Source of the DNA: Sambucus nigra
Lineage: Eukaryota > Streptophyta > Magnoliopsida > Dipsacales > Adoxaceae
Reading direction: 5' to 3'
DNA length: 64,000 nucleotides
NCBI GenBank assembly: GCA_949130495.1
Contig: OX422207.1
Location: forward strand, 373,199,868 to 373,263,867
A program made the translations under genes and the position numbers. The stretch's first letter is position 1. Every line of letters begins with the position of its first letter. The notes under the pieces were generated by a model. That model made no database searches. It was not told where the DNA came from and saw only the letters and a list, made by a program, of their open reading frames with translations. Shown here piece after piece: positions 1 through 13,019 of the stretch.

Positions 1-1180
1 AAGGGAAGGCTGTGGTAGTATCCCCTCGAAGGTGGGGGTCTTACACGTGCAACTGGGCTCGGTCCATCCTAAGTACCCCATTATTATAGTGAGCGAAGGC
101 CTTATGATCTCATGAGTTAAGAGATACTCGAGTCATTTATTCACCAAAACAGATGAACTCATATTCCTATATTGTGGGAGCATTTTGTTCTCTAGAAAAA
201 ATAAATTCTTTGAAGATGGTGGCCCATCTAGAGGCCGAGGAGTTTCCACTAATGCTCAGAGGTTGATCCACATGTTAGATAAGGTACTTTTGCTTCTTTC
301 CTGAATTTTCCTTAACAAACTTTGTTTTGATACTTTGTATCCTCGTGTTTTTCTTATTTTCTTACAGGATCATCATTTGACAGGGGCTCTTATGGCTCAT
401 GCTATTTAGGGAAAACTAGGATGGGACAAATATGTAAAGATGTCCAAAAATTGGGACCTCATTCAGATGGAACTAAATCACATCATTACCAACCAACATT
501 TGGATGTGGTGATCTAAATAACAAGAGGGTTAGCCCAAGATCAAAAATTGCCTCGTTGGAACATGATACACATCTCAATGAGAAGACTTTAAGGGGCATT
601 TCTTCCCTCTTGGATACTACCTGAGATTCTTTGACCAAGGTCGAGGAAGCCCATGCTTTGGCTCAGATTGAGCATAAACGGTGGTGGAGGCTCTTCGAAT
701 TCAAACCCTATAGCTTCAAAGTGCTAAGGAGGATCTCTTTTAGGATGAAAATGATAAGGACCTTTTGAATAAACAAGTTTTAGATCTCAATGCTGTGAAA
801 GACCTTTTAACTTCCAAGGGTTAGAAGCTACGCTGAGTTCTTGGTAAAAAATATTGATTTCTAAGGAAAAATTCATTCCACTATGAAGAGGAAACTGGAT
901 GCCAATCTTGAGTCTGAGTTATTCAAGATATTTCTCTTCTAGAAGTAAAACTCTAAGTTTGAGGCTTGCAATGCTAAGGTCCAGAATCTCTTTCTAATGT
1001 GGATGATTTTGTCCTATTTATTGAAGCTCCTCAATATGGTGAAGAGATATTAGATGATGAGAAAATCAACCCTCTACATCCCAGGTCCAATAAGAATAAG
1101 AACATTTGAAGAAAGCCTCCACCTCTCAACGCAAATTAAGACCCAAAAAAATGAAGCTTTCACCAATCTCAGGCCTTGAA
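1..1180 (+). pseudogene. Unrecognised decayed gene with possible intron
   Basis: Short plus-strand reading frames in shifting frames suggest an old protein-coding sequence. A T-rich segment at 284-367 begins GTAC and ends TTACAG, so it looks like a small plant intron. Around 630-700 one frame reads EEAHALAQIEHKRW, which is rich in Ala, Glu and Lys like a coiled coil, and near 1000-1060 another reads DDFVLFIEAPQYGEEILDD. Stops and frame changes occur throughout. The style resembles coiled-coil gag-like proteins of plant retroelements, but I do not recognise a specific family and no catalytic motif is visible. The start lies outside the window or has been lost. Confidence 0.3.
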
Positions 1181-2068
1181 AATATTTTATGCTTTTTTTT
1201 ATTTTTTATTTCGAAAAGATTTAGTGATTGGTCCTTTTGATTTAGACCTACCCTGCCTATCGTATAATGATAAATATCTTTGGTTTTTGAAAATTTTACT
1301 TATGTGTTGTTTTGTTTCACTTCATACCTTCTTTTCTTTTTGCTAATCTCTAAAACTTAATAACCAAACCTTAAATGGATATTGATTCAATATTAGTCAA
1401 AAATAGATTCAATATAAATTTAAGAGATGAATTCATGTGGGAAAAAATGTTCATGAAGATGCATAGAGTTGACTTTGAGAGACTTTTTCCAGAGAAATCA
1501 TGTTAGAGTTTCAAGACTTAAAATATTTTAAAGATTAAAGATGTGATATAACTTGTTTTCTACACTTGGATTTTGATTTAATTTAGGTAGGTTCATTATT
1601 TTGTGGATATTTTAGTGTTTATGCATGTTGAACTTTTATTGTATGCATATATTCCATGTTATGTTTTGCATTGTTATATGTTGTAGTTGCATATATATGT
1701 CTTTCTCACATATTGGTCTGCTTATGTGACTGTCGGGTCGAAACGGATTTCATATAATAGTTTATTTACGATTACATGTCGGCTTAGATTTGGGTAGAGA
1801 TGACACCGCATAAAATCCATAAATAGATTCATCATTTCTAATATAAAAGTCAAGAGAGTCAAACAATTAATAACATTCTAAGCATGAACAAGATAAATGA
1901 AATAATATATAAGTAAAGGCAATGCTAAATAATAAAATACTGAATAAATTAAAACATCTTTGATACCATACAAACAGTAATAGAATATGATTCCATCACT
2001 TGAATATAATGAATCTCAATAATCCAATATCCAATTATGAATCGTTACACCAATATTAATAAGTGTTA
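1181..2068. other. AT-rich DNA, nothing recognised
   Basis: No reading frame, terminal repeat or RNA gene was seen. The sequence is AT-rich with poly-T runs, as in plant intergenic DNA. Confidence 0.5.
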
Positions 2069-4131
2069 TTTAACATAACACCCACTTTATAATGATATAT
2101 TTTCATAACCCCCAATTTACCAATTCCTTATACATAACTATCAAAAAACTAACAGACTTGTAACTCCATGTGTTCTTTTTTATTTTAATATTTTTGACTT
2201 AACCTCCAATGTCTTTTTTTACCAAAATACCCTCAAATGTTACAAGCTTGTAAACTAACTTAATCAATTGATAGTGCTACATGTACCCATCTCACATCCC
2301 ATCTAAACTGATATGATCTAACGGATGAGATTACATACATGTTACAATCCTAATCTCATCATCTTCTTCCCCATTACAAAATACCTATGAAACCTAGGGG
2401 TTTGAACACTTAATGTACCTGATTTCAAGGATTCTATAAATTAAACATCACAAACCTAAGTGTATAAACATCACAAACATTTCTATCAAAATTTGTCAAA
2501 ATTCCTCTTGTGGCCACCCAAGGTGCGGTAGCCAATGGATTTTTTAAACTTTTATCATGTTGGCAAGTATGAGGCTTAATTATTCCATTAACCCTCATTG
2601 TGTATTTTTTGTTCTTCTGCCTACCATATCACATCAAATTATTATTCTTATATTGATAATGTAACCTTCCCCTATCACCTTCATTATAAGGAAAAAAACG
2701 CACTTATGTAGAATTTTTTTAAGTTCTTCTGAAGTTTGTAAACTTGTGTATAGTATCAAATTACATCCCCTTCTTAATTCTACGCAGCTGCATAGTTGGA
2801 ATATTATTTTCCTCAATGTCCCCTTCCCTATAAAATTATTTTTTTTCTGAACAAAATCATGATGTAGTTGATGCCCCCTTTCTAGTACTAGCTCACCCTC
2901 AAAATCTATTTCAATTCTATGGTATGACTCAATAATATCTACTCCTTCAAACTATGAATCCCCCATTAACATTATCCCCATAACTAGCATGCCTTAACCC
3001 ATCAAATTGAATTCCATCTTCCTCTGTTTGACTTGTGTTACTTGTTAGTAATTCTATAGGTAAATCATCCAACTATTCCTCAAATATTTCTCCCAAATTT
3101 ACCCTAACGGTTGAACTAATTACCCCCTTCTTTGCACACATCTTCTTACTCCTTCACGAAATCCTAGTCCTTGGTGTTCCTTTATTTATTTGGGCAATAA
3201 GTATTAACATTTTTAAGGGTGTTAGGGGATCTTGGCTAAGAGGGATAACAACATTGAAAACAACAACCAAATGAAGAGGTTTACTAAGTTGTTGGTCATA
3301 GTTATTATTCATTATGTGACTCTCTTCACAGTTTCCAAACCCATCCACAAACTCCATTAAAAGGTCTGCATCTTTTAACTATTTCCATCCTAACTAATTG
3401 AACTAGATATATAGGGGACTCCTCTATTTTTAAATTTAACAACCACATGAAAACCCCATAACATCAATATTCTCCAACACAAATTCTTCACCACCCTCAT
3501 ATTCCATCCCTTTCCAGTTATCACCATAATGAATGATAATGTCACGAATATGATAAGTAAGGGGGGTGCATTAAGCACTAAAGGCATAAAAAACAACCAA
3601 GAAACAAAGGAAAATCAAACATTTAAACAAAACTAAAAATCAAGATGAAACCCTAAATAATGCACAAGAATCTAATCAAATGCAATAAATAAAAACAACA
3701 AGGGGAAATACACAAAATACTTCTATAAATAAGATATGAAGAACTCCAAATCCATCAAAAAACATTTTGTACTCACTACAGCTCTCAAACTCGTAGTGAT
3801 AAGATCGTGGCATGTCATCGCCTCCAAGAACAATGCCCTAATGATTGTAAATATGAAGAAAATACATCTTACGATGAAGGAATAGGAAGGGTACGATAAA
3901 GATTTTTTCCACCATAGATATGGAGTCAGAGAGTGGAGTGAGCCTACGTGTAATCATATGTTACCATTTGAGGGAATTTTTTCTAGAAAAAGACCTTAGG
4001 GTTAACCTATATATTAAAATATAGAGGGTTAGACATTATTAGAGGTCTGTTAGTATTTTAGGGATTATGCCTAGGGATTATTTAACTGGGGGTTATATAG
4101 AATATAGCATTATAAAGTGTGGGTTAAGTAA
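2069..4131 (-). mobile_element. Mutator-like (MULE) element with ~100 bp inverted ends
   Basis: The segment 2069-2165 and the reverse complement of about 4032-4131 align over roughly 97 bp. Shared blocks include ACTTTATAATG, a run CATAACCCCCA or TATAACCCCCA, and ACTAACAGAC. Inverted ends of about 100 bp are typical of Mutator-like elements. The interior carries a decayed minus-strand coding region that resembles the N-terminal domain of MULE transposases. A clean 8-9 bp target duplication could not be found, so the ends may be eroded by a few bases. Confidence 0.5.
2600..3565 (-). pseudogene. MULE transposase N-terminal remnant
   Basis: Reading leftwards from about 3560, one minus-strand frame gives HIRDIIIHYGDNWKGMEYEG followed by GEEFVLENIDVMGF. 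This matches the style of the MuDR-type transposase N-terminal domain (a basic opening, then Y-x-GG, then an acidic D-x-D segment). Further down, frames with DADLLMEFVDGFGNCEE and FDGLRHASYGDNVNGG continue in fragments. Several stops and frame changes break it. The DDE catalytic region is not present, so this is an internally deleted or decayed copy. Confidence 0.38.
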
Positions 4132-6740
4132 AAAAATCTTGTAAATAAATGTATCTCGTAAAAACTCTAACTTGAGAAAACTAGATAATACTAAATGCAT
4201 TCGTTCGAATAACTAAAATATAAAAGAGTACATGAATTTAAATAAGGTACGCATTCGACACCTACATCCTATAAAATGATAAATGGAACTGATAATGGAG
4301 AAAATCCTCCAATAAATAACTCAAGTTTGCGGCAACGACTGTGACCAAAAACTTATAAAAATAGTTCCACGAAGAGGATTAAACCTAAATTGTCAATAGT
4401 GCATAAGAATATAACTACATTTGGGCCATAACAATTATAATAAATATTCATGTAATATTAAGTTGATTATAAGTTATCCCAACCTAAATAACCTCGATAA
4501 GAATGCAATACCAATCCCCGTTCTAAAATGTATTGACATTCTCTGAATTAATATATAATCAAGTATTATTTACTTTAACGTTATCAAGTTCATATTTTAA
4601 TTAATTAACTCTTACTATATCATTATTCTCTTACACTAATAGTCTCAAGTTGCGTGTCCAAATATACATCTCTATCGTATCAAGATTTAATGTTCCTAAG
4701 TCATAATCTCATATGTATACACCTCTAATATAATCATCTCAAGGAATAAGCTAATGTAAAATCACACAATCTGGAATACCCGTGAGTATACACATCTTAC
4801 CTAAAATCATATAGGGATATGCACACCCCGAAATGAAAAGTGTGAAGGACAATAACTGTGCCACTTCTAGTTATAGATATAGTACGTCTCAACCCTATAG
4901 TCTTAAAACAAAAATAGCAAAGGAAATCACTACGCCATTATAGAAATTACATGTCCCCATACCCAATACTATACCATAAGATTCGGCCCCATTGTCCCAA
5001 CCCGGGAGATAAGTACCTAAGAATATAGGATTGGGGAAAATAAGACCTAAGTAGATCCTGTCTCTATCACTGGGAATGCCATGCACTGTTATTGTCATAC
5101 GCACCTTATCAAATTCTTACTAGTAGGTTACCTACATGTACACATGCACCTGACGTATGATTCACATAGTCAAAGTAAATGTGGCACAAACCCGACTCAA
5201 TTGGGTTAGAAAGAAATTCTCTTTCATTTCATGTTATTACTCACATTGAACATTAACGGTTTACATAAACTTTAGCCCGAACACCCAAGGTTCCTAGGTC
5301 TAGGTATTGCGAAGCACCTAGCGTTTGTCAAAAAAGGTCCCCAAACTAAACTATATTTGACCCCCCATATAAAATCCATAGACCAACCCGCACATGGCAT
5401 GTCCATAGAGATGGATTGATCCAATGGGCCAAATGGGGCCTCCTTCTTCTTATTTTCCCCAATTCATCCATATATAAAAATCCTTCAACCCTACAACCTC
5501 TAATACTCAAAATTACACCAACATATAAGTTCGAGCAACATGTTCTCATAAGCTTTAGATGATTAATAACACATTTAAGGGTATAATTACATAATTTACA
5601 AAAGTAAACCGAACTTTATATTCTATATAAAAATGGTTCGACTAACATATGAATTCTAATCAATTAGTAAGACAACCTTAGGGATTTTATTAATTACAAC
5701 TTATATTATTCATATCTAATGATTTCAGTCAGATTGCAACGATTCATGGTTTAGTTTGTCGAATCATTAATAAGGTTTCATGAGTTCATCAATACATAAA
5801 ATAAGGTTCTTGTTTAATTAATCTTAATCACGAAATCAAGTTTGGTAATTAACACAAATAGGATTATAAGGTTAAATTAACATATTCCAACATATTAATA
5901 TTATCATAACACAAACATAGTTATATTATCATATAATGTAAACTTTCCATATGATGATTATAAGAATCAGTCCCAAAAATCCACATTTCTTCAAAGTTTA
6001 GGTTCCTCCTCTTTCTCCTTAGTAACTAGGGTCCTCCCAAGAGGTTGAAAGTTTTTTTAGGTTAAACTAATTAGGCTACTATAATAATGAAACCTAAAAT
6101 TACACTTAGGCCTCAAAATATTCTCAACTAATAAGGGCCAACACAAGTCCCAAATGTCCTTAAACTTGGACTAGTCGATATACCAACTCAATATATCAAA
6201 ATTCCACTATTTTAAGCCCAAATCGGACTTTCTATATGTCCCGATAATCAATCTAAAAGTTAACATGTTCTATAAGTCAATTATCTTAGTAAATTAATTA
6301 ATTAGCCAATACGCATAGCTTAAGTTTAAACCTCAATTATTAATTGATTAAATTATGCCTCATTATTATAAGAACCTACTTCATAATTGGTGGGATCTAA
6401 TGCTGACGAAATAATACAAACGAGAAAATTTATGACACTTATCCCTTCACTATTCCATACTCGACCATAATACTAAGTCACTTAAATATTTATTATAACG
6501 AATTATTGCGAGTTCATCAATCACGATAATAATGTACGTCCAATCAACACCTGACTCAATTATGTAATACAACATATGTAACATCTCAATCTACTAAATG
6601 ACAAATCGAAAGTCTAGCATATTAAATCACAAAATGACATACCTAATGTCATATGAAATATCAACTCATCAAGCAACAAAATAATAAATTTAACGATCAA
6701 ATAAACGCCATAAAAAATATAGGGTGTTATAACCGATTCT
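4132..6740 (-). other. Possible old LTR or retroelement fragment
   Basis: No coding region is supported. On the minus strand there is a TATA-like TTTTATATATGG near 5468-5480 with GC-richer sequence upstream. At 6720-6735 the minus strand reads TAACACCCTATATTTTTTATGG, which resembles the start of long plant gypsy LTRs. No partner LTR, primer site or target duplication was found, so this is only a suggestion. Confidence 0.22.
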
Positions 6741-7202
6741 TTTATGATACTATATTTTGGAAAAGATAAATTGCGAGAATAATATATGTTAATTTTGATT
6801 AATGGATCTTAGTAATCCATTAACTAAATAACCCACAAGACAGGTTGTACCGTATGAGATGTTCTGTTACTTGTTGTCCTAATTTGTTTGGACATGGTGG
6901 ACCCATGGAGGACCGTAGAGCAAGGGAGGACAATTGGTAATCAAGGAGAAGATGGTTCGCAATGAATGGAGGGAAGTCTGATGGGGATTCGATATATGGG
7001 TTTGGGAAGTTTAGGTATACGTAGTGAGATCCCACAAATAAGATCATTTAGCTTGAATTTTGGTAAGAGTGTCATATGCATATATATTCTATATGTTCAC
7101 GTAAGAGTATGTGTAGAAAATTAGAGCATTTATACGACCTATTAGGCTTTTTGCTTACTTCCTCCCAGTTTTATGTATTTTTAGGACTTTTGTGAGTGGA
7201 AG

Positions 7203-7253
<51 letters not shown>

Positions 7254-8763
7254 GATGATGATGCGATGTTTTTTGGAGTATCGAGGTGCGAGGACATTTT
7301 AGGCGGCTATTTACTTTATTTTTATTTTTTTAAAAGTTTTTATATAATATTATTTTATTGAAAATAATTATAAAGAGAGACTTCGAGATTGATGAGAATA
7401 GTTTTTTTTTATTAAAAAAATATTGTTTATGCTTGGAAAGTTGTTTCATTTAGACATTGGGCATTGAAAAATGGTTTGAAAATTTTAAAATATGCTTGTG
7501 TTTTTATTTATTTTGTTTTTTATAACACCTAAGTTTCCTTCGGGGTCTCAGATGTAGTCTCTAATTTATGAAGATACATGAGGGTTCATTTCTTTGCAAT
7601 ACAAAGGCACTTTAGTGGAAGAAATGACTACCGAAGGGGATGACAGAGGAAAGTTCTACTCTAGGGGATTAGAAGGTGGGAATAAGAGCATCCTTGTCCA
7701 CTTGTTGATCCTCCATGTTATGATCATAAACATGGAATAGAAGTAGAGGAGCCTGTTTCATTTGAGCTAGGATTTAAGCAAGAAACTCTTTTAGGATCCA
7801 TTATTTATTGACAAGGCCATTGATGGTGTGGGAAACCTGGCATCTGTTCATGGATAATAATTTTCGATCCCGATAGATGGAGGAAAATATGTTTGAGTAA
7901 AATTTAAACACCTTAAAACATATAGTGACACAAGAATTAGAGTAAGATAAACTCACATCACATTTACATGATCAGTCCATTAGTTAACCTACGTGCTAGG
8001 TTGGACATATACCACCTTTCAAAGGGTAGAAATTTGGTCCATCCATTATTCGTAACTTGATTCTTTGTTTGCCTTTGGCCTTCGGCCGAAGAGGTGTAAA
8101 TATTTTCGGTATCACTTTTGAAGGAAAGCCTAATCTGGTGGGACAAACACATTTCCAACCTCTCCAAATCAATACTGTTTTTTACTTGGACTTTGGTTGG
8201 GTTATTCTCGACAAACCCTTATCACTGTGTTCTGTTTGGATGGCGATTTACAAACTAAAACTAGGCACACATGACAACATTCTAGAATAAAGTAGAGTGG
8301 GAATGGCTAAAAGGCTATGTCAATAGCAATTCATTTTGTGGTTTGGTATTAGCAGGTCGAGAACATTCAAGGTCCCCCAAATTCATATCTAAGATCCTCA
8401 AATATTTTGGGTCTTTTGTGTTTTGTTGTGCTGGTAATTGTACTAGTTAACAATGACTTGTAGTTCATACTTATGAATAAACAAAAATATTTAGGTACCT
8501 CAATGAAATTGAATAATTTGTGATGCCAGGCTAAACCTCCGCCACGTGACATTATTTCTTTGTTAAAAAAATATCATTTATCATATTGTGTAATTTTAAT
8601 TTATTATTGTGATGTCCTTACAATAATTTTAGGAGCAATTCTAGTGATACAATTACACAATTAGCATATACCCTTTGACAATTGACTTGAAACATCATGA
8701 TGAAATTTAAATCCATTATACCGAACTCTTATTCAAAATGATTTTAATCAATTAAATGAGTTA
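6741..8763. other. Intergenic DNA, nothing recognised
   Basis: Apart from the TTA microsatellite, short reading frames (for example 8057-8290 on plus, 7964-8167 on minus) overlap on opposite strands and show no recognisable domain. They are treated as chance frames. Confidence 0.4.
7206..7253. repeat. (TTA)n microsatellite
   Basis: About 16 uninterrupted trinucleotide units, followed by a short GATGATG extension. Confidence 0.95.
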
Positions 8764-9375
8764 ATTACATTTGAGTCTTCTGAACTTTGCTCCTTCCTTC
8801 ACTTTCCCCTTGAACTTTCAATTTTTTACTTTACCCCCAAACTGCCACTCACGCTTCAAGTTGCCCCATAAAGTTGATCACGTGGCTTTTTTGGACGGAA
8901 ATGTCCCACGTGTTCCCCATGTGATTTTTAAGCAAGGGCTTTTTGATCTTTTAACATAACCAACCGTTTTAACTCCAAGAAAACATCATTTTTCCTAATT
9001 CACTATCTTACTCCAAAACGATTCCCTAAATTCTATTTCTCTCCTAACCCAGTTCTAATCTAAGACAAAATCCAATAATCAAAGGTTAATTTTTTTGGTC
9101 CATCTAACGTTCTTGTGGAAAATAACATATTCAAGTATTTAGTTAAAGATTATGGTGTGGAAAATATGAGAAGGGTTGTTGGATGAAGAATACAATCTCA
9201 AATCACCGTGGGGAAACGTGGGATATTTCCGTCCAAAAAGTCAAGTCGTCGGCTTTTTAGGGCAACTTGCAACGTCAGTGGAAGTTTTGGGGTAAAGGAA
9301 AGAAACTGGAAGTTCAGGGGATAAAGTGAAGGAGGGGAAAATTGAAGGGGCAAGTGTTATCAATCCTAAGTAAAT
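8764..9375. mobile_element. Foldback element / MITE with ~160 bp inverted arms
   Basis: The left arm (about 8764-8930) and the reverse complement of the right arm (about 9192-9375) align almost throughout. Shared blocks include CTCCTTCACTTT or CTTCCTTCACTTT, TTTACCCC, CAAGTTGCCC and TTTTTGGACGGAAAT, then TCCCACGT. The 260 bp between the arms has no coding sequence. The whole unit (~610 bp) could fold into one long hairpin, as non-autonomous MULE-type or foldback MITEs do. Target duplications were not resolved because both tips are AT-rich. Confidence 0.6.
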
Positions 9376-9418
9376 TAGAGAATATATATACACGAAATTT
9401 ATATATTTATAATTACTT

Positions 9419-9860
9419 GAAATAAACATGCAAACTTATAGTGACAATAATGCTGAATTAAACGATTGAGCCAGGTGTTGAACACTCTATACTTAAGATG
9501 AGATTTGTCCTGCAACGATGCTTCATGGACTCAATGACAATCGTCTCCCATAACACAACAATCATCACTTGCAATAATAGCACTCTAAATCACAAGCAAT
9601 AACGAACGTGAAAATGGACTGGTCAATACAAAATATAAGACTCGAAAATTCAATAGAAAAAACAAAATGTACACCAGTAATTTATACAAAAATAAACGGA
9701 GGTTAAAAAAGTAGTTAAAACATGTTCCTAACTATCACAGAGGTTGGAATAAAATTAATTGTAAAAAAGGGAATAAACATTGGGCCATAAATAAATAAAA
9801 GACACTAAAAAGTTGGACTTATAAATAAATAAAAGTCCCAATAAAATTTGGCCCCACGCA
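9419..9860. repeat. Direct repeat, copy 1 of ~450 bp unit
   Basis: Starts GAAATAAACATGCAAAC and aligns with the copy beginning at 10509. Long shared blocks include GCTGAATTAAACGATTGAG, AGGTGTTGAACA and TCAATGACAATCGTCTCCC. No protein-coding signal is seen. The offset is 1090 bp. Confidence 0.75.
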
Positions 9861-10508
9861 GGTGCCAAGTCGATCTTTAAAGAGTTGAGATACCCCAAGT
9901 GCACAAAGTCCAAAAGTCACAATGGGGTATAATACTAAACCCATTTATCATATTTTATCTATGTGGGATGTAGGCTTTAACAACACACTTCAATCAAATT
10001 TCATGTTCCAAGTGGGTACTTTGAATAATAATTTCTCACTCATTAATTTATTATATTACACATGTAAGTGTACGCGTTACCACTTTGAACCGTCTTGAAA
10101 GATGTGTGAGTCCCATTTTTATGAATAGCTTTGATAAACACTACTTTCACATGTAAACGATACTAAGTTTACGTCTAAAATTCAGATGCAATAATGCTAA
10201 ACTATTTTTATGAATAAATAAAAATTATATTATATCACATAATTAATATGCACTATAAATAAATAAATATTTATAAACAGTCAAATATGTTTTTACGTTT
10301 TTTGATAGACATGAGATAATTTTTTCAACACAGGTTATTATAACACCAAATCTGTAATTGATTACAACGAAAAACCATTTTAATAAATATAATAATAGTA
10401 TAAAAAATATCATCTTAAGATTGTTATTCAAGATGATTTTAATTATTTAAATTACAGGATATATATACATACATACACAGAAAAAAAAAATTAACTATAT
10501 AATAATCT

Positions 10509-10960
10509 GAAATAAACATGCAAACAAATAGCGACAACAATGCTGAATTAAACGATTGAGACAGGTGTTGAACATTTTGTCCTTAAGATGAGATTTGCCC
10601 CGCAAGGGTACTTCGTGGACTCAATGACAATCGTCTCCCGTGATTCAATAATTAACACTTGCAATAGTAGCACTAAAAATCGCAAGCAACATCGAACCAA
10701 CAATAGAATAACTCTCTTTTATTATGAATACGAGAATGGACTGACCACTACAAAATGTAAGACTCGAAGAATCTATAAAAAAAACAAAATACACATCACC
10801 AATTTATATTAAAAGTAAATCTATCACAAAAGTTAAAATAAAATTAACTGTTAAAAAAGAAAATAATATTGCAAGAAATAAATGAAAGACATAAAAAAAT
10901 TTGGACTCATAAATAAATAAAAAAATATAAAAAAATTAGTTAAAAAAGTTAATCCTTTGG
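10509..10960. repeat. Direct repeat, copy 2 of ~450 bp unit
   Basis: Second copy of the unit at 9419. It contains a ~35 bp insertion (CATCGAACCAACAATAGAATAACTC region) relative to copy 1. Divergence is substantial, so the duplication is old. The plus frame 10588-10812 lies inside the repeat and is not conserved in copy 1, so it is not called as a gene. Confidence 0.75.
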
Positions 10961-12190
10961 CCAAGCACACAGCCCACACCAATTCATGTGTGAACTTAAA
11001 AGTCAATACCAATTCATGTAGGCCTTCCTCCCTCAAACTGTTGGGATTAGGCCATTTTGAGAAGAAAATGTCAGTAATCATGATGTTTGATGCCCGTTAA
11101 TGCAAACCTCTTTGATAGAACATGAAACATCGAGAGTTTACAAACTGTGAGGCATTGTAGGGTTGAGGCAAATCGTATTCATACTTGGTAGATGAAAACA
11201 TTTTCTTTCCCATTCTTTCAGGGTTTGGAAATTAGCAACCTTTTTGATAAAGATTTTACAACAAAATGCCTAACAGGGAGTTGTGAAGAAAGGCCGATTA
11301 AAAAAAACTTTAACCAGTGTCTGAAGACATATTGGAGCTTGGAATATGGACAAGCTCTAAGGTTGGTACTACACTTACATGATCTAGGATTTGGGTCCTT
11401 AAAGGTCCAACTAGTATGATTACCCAGTTATGGTCGTGGGCCTGTAGTGAGGTCCTTATCATGAGATTACATCGAGCATTTCGGGTGGAAAATCTATAGT
11501 TATCGGTTCAAATAATGGAAGTTTGTGTGAAATCACTCAATTCTGAATACACAACATGGTTTCGTGGAAAAAGTTAGAAAATAAAGTTTATAAATAACTA
11601 GATAAAGGCCCTTGTAAACAATACATGTTATTGAGTTAGCCCATTTGGTTTTGTACTTCACAAGTTCACAATAAAACCATGAAAACAAATCAGATGCAAT
11701 TCATGTACTTCACATACTTTAAGAAAGTTAAACAAATATCTTACAAATTACTATAAAAACTTGACCTGATCAAATCCAAAGACTTTGTTAGGAATATGTC
11801 GAGGGTGTTAAATTGCAAGTGATAAAATAAATTGGGGATTTTTTAATTGGAGCAGTTCACGAGGGGCCTATTTACTAAACCGCCTAAATTTTATGTACTA
11901 TGCCCAATCTGAATCCAAGCTCGTTGAACTTCATATGGGCCCGGCCCTGGACAAAGGTAGTTTAGGCCTAAGCTCCCTTTGACTTCTGCCCCTAACCCAG
12001 CACAACCAACCCATTCAAAATTGCATAAGCCCCAAATTCTGATTGAAATATAACAATAGTGAAATATGAAGTCATGAGACATGATCATAAAAATGTAACG
12101 AATTATCGGTAATAATGAAATTTAGAGGTAGACAATAAATCGTTATTCCTTGGAACCAAGGCGTACTAGGGCTTCCCCAAAATATAATTA
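10961..12190. other. Intergenic DNA with an unrecognised short ORF
   Basis: The frame 11192-11419 (plus, 75 codons) contains NFNQCLKTYWSLEYGQALRL and looks protein-like, possibly an exon relic of a gene, but I could not assign it. The rest of the segment shows no structure. Confidence 0.3.
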
Positions 12191-12191
12191 A

Positions 12192-12225
12192 CTAGGTGTT
12201 AGCCTCGCGCAATGTGCGGTGCGTT
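12192..12225 (-). mobile_element. Degenerate Helitron-type 3' end
   Basis: On plus the sequence runs A, CTAG, seven bases, then CCTCGCGC-AAT-GTGCGGTG, an imperfect hairpin. Read on minus this is hairpin, short spacer, CTAG, then T. It has the same layout as the clean terminus at 12825. The stem has mismatches and wobble pairs, so it is an older end or a chance likeness. Confidence 0.35.
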
Positions 12226-12421
12226 GTATTTTTTTTTAAAAACTGTATATTTATAAAAAAAAGAGTATTGAAAAAGAGTATGCGTGTTTTGAAAAGGAAA
12301 AACTTATAAAAATGTACTATTATGTAGTAAAAACTTAATTTTTTATAATATTGTATATATTAGAAAACTATATTTTATAATATACCAATCCCACGTTTTT
12401 GGAAATTAAAAAAAAAATGAA

Positions 12422-12555
12422 AAACATAGTTAGAGAGATACCCAAATGTGATTCTCCATTTGCAGTCAAAAGTGTATGCGATAATGAGAAACATAGTTAG
12501 ACAGATACCCAAATGTGATTCTCCATTTTACAGTGAGAAGTGTGTGCGATAAAGA
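12422..12555. repeat. Two tandem 67 bp units
   Basis: Units start AAACATAGTTAGAGAG (12422) and AAACATAGTTAGACAG (12489). Both continue through ATACCCAAATGTGATTCTCC. Confidence 0.85.
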
Positions 12556-12605
12556 AAAAAATTGTCAATAATAGTCAGGATATAAGAAGACAACATACTC
12601 ATGTT

Positions 12606-12737
12606 TCATATGGAAGAAGAAGAAGCTGGAATATAAAACACCATTTCGAATGAGAGAGACGGGGAGTTTTTTCATATGGAAGAAGAAGAGGTTGGAATAT
12701 AAAACACCATTTCTGATGAGAGATAGAGGAAGGTTTA
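12606..12737. repeat. Two tandem 66 bp units
   Basis: Units start TCATATGGAAGAAGAAGAAG (12606) and TCATATGGAAGAAGAAGAGG (12672). Both continue to GGAATATAAAACACCATTTC. On minus the repeat would encode SLIRNGVLYS twice inside a 91-codon frame, but coding is not supported beyond the repeat itself. Confidence 0.85.
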
Positions 12738-12824
12738 TGAGGACTTTTGATGTAGTCAGGAATTTATAATTATGATTGACACGTGGCATAAAATAGTGAG
12801 GAGACACCCAAATTATATTTAGTA

Positions 12825-12853
12825 CTAGATTAAAGGTCACGCGATGCGTGACC
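12825..12853 (-). mobile_element. Helitron 3' terminus (hairpin plus CTAG)
   Basis: The plus strand shows A, CTAG (12825-12828), six bases, then a perfect 8 bp stem GGTCACGC / GCGTGACC with a 3 nt loop (12835-12853). Read on the minus strand this is a hairpin, a short AT-rich spacer, CTAG and a following host T. That is the canonical Helitron 3' end and insertion context. The element would extend to higher coordinates, where an RPA-like remnant lies on the same strand. Confidence 0.65.
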
Positions 12854-13019
12854 GAATATAAATTTAAGCCAATTTGTAAAGAATTTTGTTGTGAATGAAT
12901 TCCAATGATGTATATGCAGCGTTAATGTACTGTATACAATTAATACCATCTATGAAATGAAATTATGCACTGTTTTACTAAAGAATATTGTAATGTACTA
13001 CAGAAAATAACAATAATAA

